Program-made: the position numbers and the translations under genes
Source of the DNA: DASQDT01 sp036380435
Lineage (GTDB): Bacteria > Acidobacteriota > Blastocatellia > Pyrinomonadales > Pyrinomonadaceae
DNA length: 16,336 nucleotides
Direction of reading: 5' to 3'
Assembly: GCA_036380435.1 (NCBI GenBank)
Contig: DASVES010000045.1
Span: 1-16,336 of the forward strand
The notes under the pieces: generated by a model
Told to the model about the DNA's origin: nothing
Databases searched by the model: none
Seen by the model: only the letters and a program-made list of their open reading frames with translations
Shown: piece after piece, positions 14,200 through 16,336 of the stretch
Numbering within the stretch: position 1 is the stretch's first letter
Layout of the letters: each line of letters opens with the position of its first letter

Positions 14200-15792
14200 A
14201 TGAGACTCAATCGACAGATTTCGGCCGGCGGGTTCATCGCGCTGGCGGTGTGTGCGGCGGTGCTCGTCGCGGGCGAGTGGGCGGGGGCGGCGGCGGCCCG
14301 GGCAGGGGACAAGAATCTTCGGAGGGCTGAGAAGGCGCTGCGCGCGGGCGAGTTCGAAGTCGCCGAGAAGTTGTTCCGCGAGATGGTGACGAAGGACAAG
14401 GGCGACGCGGGCGCGCGCCTCGGCCTGAGCCACGCGCTCCTCAAGCAGCGCAAGCATCAGGACGCCTACGACCACGCGGCGCGTGTCGTGGCCACTGACC
14501 CGCTGTCGTACCGCGCACACTCCCTGCTCGGCTCGGCGCTGCTCGGCGCGGGCGACTTCCGTCTCTCGGTCGAGGAGTTTCGCACGGCCCTCGGGCTTAA
14601 GGACGACGACGCGATGGCCATCGCCGGCCTCGCGATGGTTGACTTCTACGAGAACCGACTTCAGGCGAGCCTCAACGGCCTGCGCCGCGCCACCTCCATC
14701 AGCCCCGACGAGCCTGACTTCCAGTTCAACCTCGGGCAGATTGCCGCCCGCTCCGAACGCTACGCCGAGGCCGCCAACGCCTACGAGCGGTTTCTGCGTA
14801 TCGCCCCGCTCACCGACGCCGACCGGCGCGCGCGCATCCGCGGCCTCATCGACTTCCTGCGCTACCTCGGCACGCAGAACGAGCTGATGCAGACCGGCGG
14901 CCCCGCGCGCAGCGTCGTCCCCTTCGAGCTGGTCAACAACCGCCCCATCGTGCGTGTGAGGATCAACAACTCGAAGGAGACGCTGCGCTTCGTCGTGGAC
15001 ACGGGCGCGGGGATGTGCGTCATCGCGGCGGGCGCGGCCGAACGCCTCGGTCTGCGCGCGGTCGCCCGCGGCGGCATGGCCCGCGCCATCGGCGGGCGCT
15101 TCGAGATCGTCTACGGCTTCCTCCAGTCGATGCACGTCGGCGACACGCGCGTCTCGAACGTGCCGGTCTACATCCGCCACTTCGAGCGTCAGCAGGAGTC
15201 GGTGGACGGCTACCTTGGCCTGTCGCTCATCTCGAAGTACCTGACGACCGTGGACTACGGCGCGCGGGAGATGTTGATGCTGCGCGACGACGCCTTGCCC
15301 AAGTACGACCCGGCGCAGCCGCCCGCCGGCGCGGAGGTTCCGATCCGCGTCACTTCGAGCGGCTTCTGGAGCGGCGAGATCAGGATCGGCGAGATAGAAA
15401 GGGCAGCCAACTTCATCATCGACACGGGCGCCACCACGTCCGTCGTCTCGCAGGCGTTCGCCGACCGTGAGGCGATGTCGCGCTTCGCGCAGCCCGGACA
15501 CATCCGCGTCTACGGCGCGGCCGGCGTCACCGAGAACGTCCAGACACTACGGCTTCCGCGCGTCCACCTCGGGCCGCACGCTCACGAGGGCGTGTCGGCG
15601 GCGGTGCTCGACATGGAGCCGATCAACGAGACCGCCGGGTTCGAGCAGACCGGCATCGTCGGCGGCAACCTCCTGCGCCACTACCGCGTCACCTTCGACT
15701 TCGCGCGCTCCGTGGTGCGTCTGGAGCCGCTCGTCTCCGCGCCGAAGGAGGAGCGCACGACGGCGGCGCCCGTCGTGACGAGTCAGCCATGA
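14200..15792 (+). CDS. Secreted TPR protein with two retropepsin-like aspartyl protease domains
   Basis: The protein has 530 residues. A signal peptide or membrane anchor (about 1-35; ISAGGFIALAVCAAVLVAG) is followed by four or five TPR-like helical pairs (about 38-205), for example AEKALRAGEFEVAEKLFREM and NLGQIAARSERYAEAANAYERFL. Two retropepsin-like domains follow, each with its own Asp-Thr-Gly-Ala: FVVDTGAGMCVI (Asp267) and FIIDTGATTSVV (Asp408). Each has a later Gly-rich block, DGYLGLSLI and GIVGGNLL. By family knowledge single retropepsin domains work as dimers, so the pair may form one site within a chain (inference). The ATG at 14200 has GGAG 7 nt upstream; an upstream TTG at 14119 lies inside repeat D and was rejected. 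The stop overlaps the PIN gene start as ATGA. Substrate unknown. Confidence 0.87.
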   Translation: MRLNRQISAGGFIALAVCAAVLVAGEWAGAAAARAGDKNLRRAEKALRAGEFEVAEKLFREMVTKDKGDAGARLGLSHALLKQRKHQDAYDHAARVVATDPLSYRAHSLLGSALLGAGDFRLSVEEFRTALGLKDDDAMAIAGLAMVDFYENRLQASLNGLRRATSISPDEPDFQFNLGQIAARSERYAEAANAYERFLRIAPLTDADRRARIRGLIDFLRYLGTQNELMQTGGPARSVVPFELVNNRPIVRVRINNSKETLRFVVDTGAGMCVIAAGAAERLGLRAVARGGMARAIGGRFEIVYGFLQSMHVGDTRVSNVPVYIRHFERQQESVDGYLGLSLISKYLTTVDYGAREMLMLRDDALPKYDPAQPPAGAEVPIRVTSSGFWSGEIRIGEIERAANFIIDTGATTSVVSQAFADREAMSRFAQPGHIRVYGAAGVTENVQTLRLPRVHLGPHAHEGVSAAVLDMEPINETAGFEQTGIVGGNLLRHYRVTFDFARSVVRLEPLVSAPKEERTTAAPVVTSQP

Positions 15793-16268
15793 AGCAGAGC
15801 ATCTATCTGGAGACCTCGGTCGTCGGCGCCTACCTCGATAACGGCGAGCCGTTCCGGCGCGACCTCACCATCCGCTGGTGGGAGCACGAGATGTCGGAGT
15901 ATCGCGCCGTCATCTCGCCGCTCGTCACGAGGGAGCTGGAGCGCGTCCCGGAGCCGCACCGCACCGGGTATCTGAAGCTCGCGGGCGCGCTCGAACGGGT
16001 CGATCTCACTGACGAGGCGACCATTCTCGCCGAAGGCTATGTCGCGCGCGGCATCTTCCACCGCAAGTATCTCGGCGACGCCCTGCACGTCGCCGTCGCC
16101 TCCTTCCACAAAATCGATTATCTGGTGACGTGGAACTTCGGCCACCTCGCCAACGTGCGCCGCCAGGCGCGCATCCGTCTCTTCAACACCGCCGCCGGAT
16201 TCTTCGTCCCGATGATCGTCACGCCGGAGTTCTTAGTTTCGGAGTTAACTGAAAAAGGTGACAAGTGA
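15789..16268 (+). CDS. PIN-domain protein, VapC-like
   Basis: The protein has 159 residues. The PIN pattern is visible: YLETSVVGAYLD with acidic Glu8, LVTRELERV with Glu49, GDALHVAVAS with Asp97, and DYLVTWNFGHLANV (110-123). It ends with a conserved-looking PMIVTPEFL segment. By family knowledge PIN domains are metal-dependent ribonucleases, and many are VapC toxins. The ATG overlaps the TPR-protease stop (ATGA), and no strong ribosome binding site is seen, so translation is probably coupled. No small antitoxin gene lies directly upstream; one could lie past the right edge. The last three residues (Gly-Asp-Lys) and the TGA stop are read from the first heptamers of repeat E. Toxin activity is therefore not established. 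Confidence 0.85.
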   Translation: MKQSIYLETSVVGAYLDNGEPFRRDLTIRWWEHEMSEYRAVISPLVTRELERVPEPHRTGYLKLAGALERVDLTDEATILAEGYVARGIFHRKYLGDALHVAVASFHKIDYLVTWNFGHLANVRRQARIRLFNTAAGFFVPMIVTPEFLVSELTEKGDK

Positions 16269-16333
16269 CAGGTGACAAGTGACAAGATTAAATTCTTGCT
16301 TTAACTTGTCACTCGTCACTTGTCACTTGTCAC
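16258..16333. repeat. Inverted repeat E, GTGACAA heptamers
   Basis: The left arm (16258-16286) is GTGACAA, GTGACAG, GTGACAA, GTGACAA, G. The right arm (16305-16333) is its reverse complement at 27 of 29 positions. The loop is 18 nt. The stop codon of the PIN gene (16266-16268) lies within the second heptamer. The window ends 3 nt after the right arm, so the repeat may extend further. Confidence 0.9.
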
Positions 16334-16336
16334 TGT

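Noticed and set aside
14179..15501. 440-codon minus-strand open frame
   Set aside because: It is antisense to the TPR/retropepsin gene, which has intact DTGA motifs and a Shine-Dalgarno.
16258..16333. Possible CRISPR-like array in the heptamer repeats
   Set aside because: The units are 7 nt with no spacers and form a hairpin; no cas genes are present.

Overview
The window is visibly G+C rich and gene dense. The organism is probably a member of the Acidobacteriota, perhaps the Blastocatellia/Pyrinomonadales group. This is an inference from the gene mix and not a proof: a bacilliredoxin, a PEP-CTERM protein, a minor-pseudopilin operon, an archaeal-type Ogg2 glycosylase and heptamer-repeat hairpins between genes. 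No rRNA, tRNA, CRISPR array, transposase or phage gene is visible.

Layout. From 1 to 13095 every gene lies on the minus strand. In order of increasing coordinate these are: the 5' end of a bacilliredoxin gene; the pair nnr-tsaE (NAD(P)HX repair and t6A ATPase, GTGA overlap); a secreted PEP-CTERM protein; a sigma-54-type response regulator whose stop overlaps the start of murJ (lipid II flippase); an operon of four pseudopilin-like genes (GspH/FimT-, PilV-, PilW- and PilX-like); and dacB (PBP4-type D,D-carboxypeptidase). A divergent intergenic region at 13096-13421 carries outward promoters and two palindromes. On the plus strand follow ogg (8-oxoguanine glycosylase/lyase), a secreted TPR protein with two retropepsin-like domains, and a PIN-domain protein that overlaps it by ATGA.

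Control. A near-consensus sigma-54 promoter (11477-11492) stands upstream of the pseudopilin operon, and an NtrC-family activator with an intact GAFTGA loop is the next gene downstream of that operon. This suggests a PilR-like circuit. Sigma-70-like promoters can be read for nnr (which would give an almost leaderless mRNA), the response regulator and ogg. Extended -10 promoters can be read for the bacilliredoxin gene and dacB. Strong hairpin terminators follow the PEP-CTERM gene and the pseudopilin operon.

The most unusual signal is a set of five intergenic hairpins (191-286, 7016-7104, 11612-11696, 14083-14187, 16258-16333). In each, the arms are built from a short tandem unit (a heptamer in four of five). 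The sequences are unrelated between loci, but every terminal loop is 17-19 nt. Three of them touch or supply the stop codon of the adjacent gene, and one fills almost the whole 5' leader of the response-regulator mRNA.
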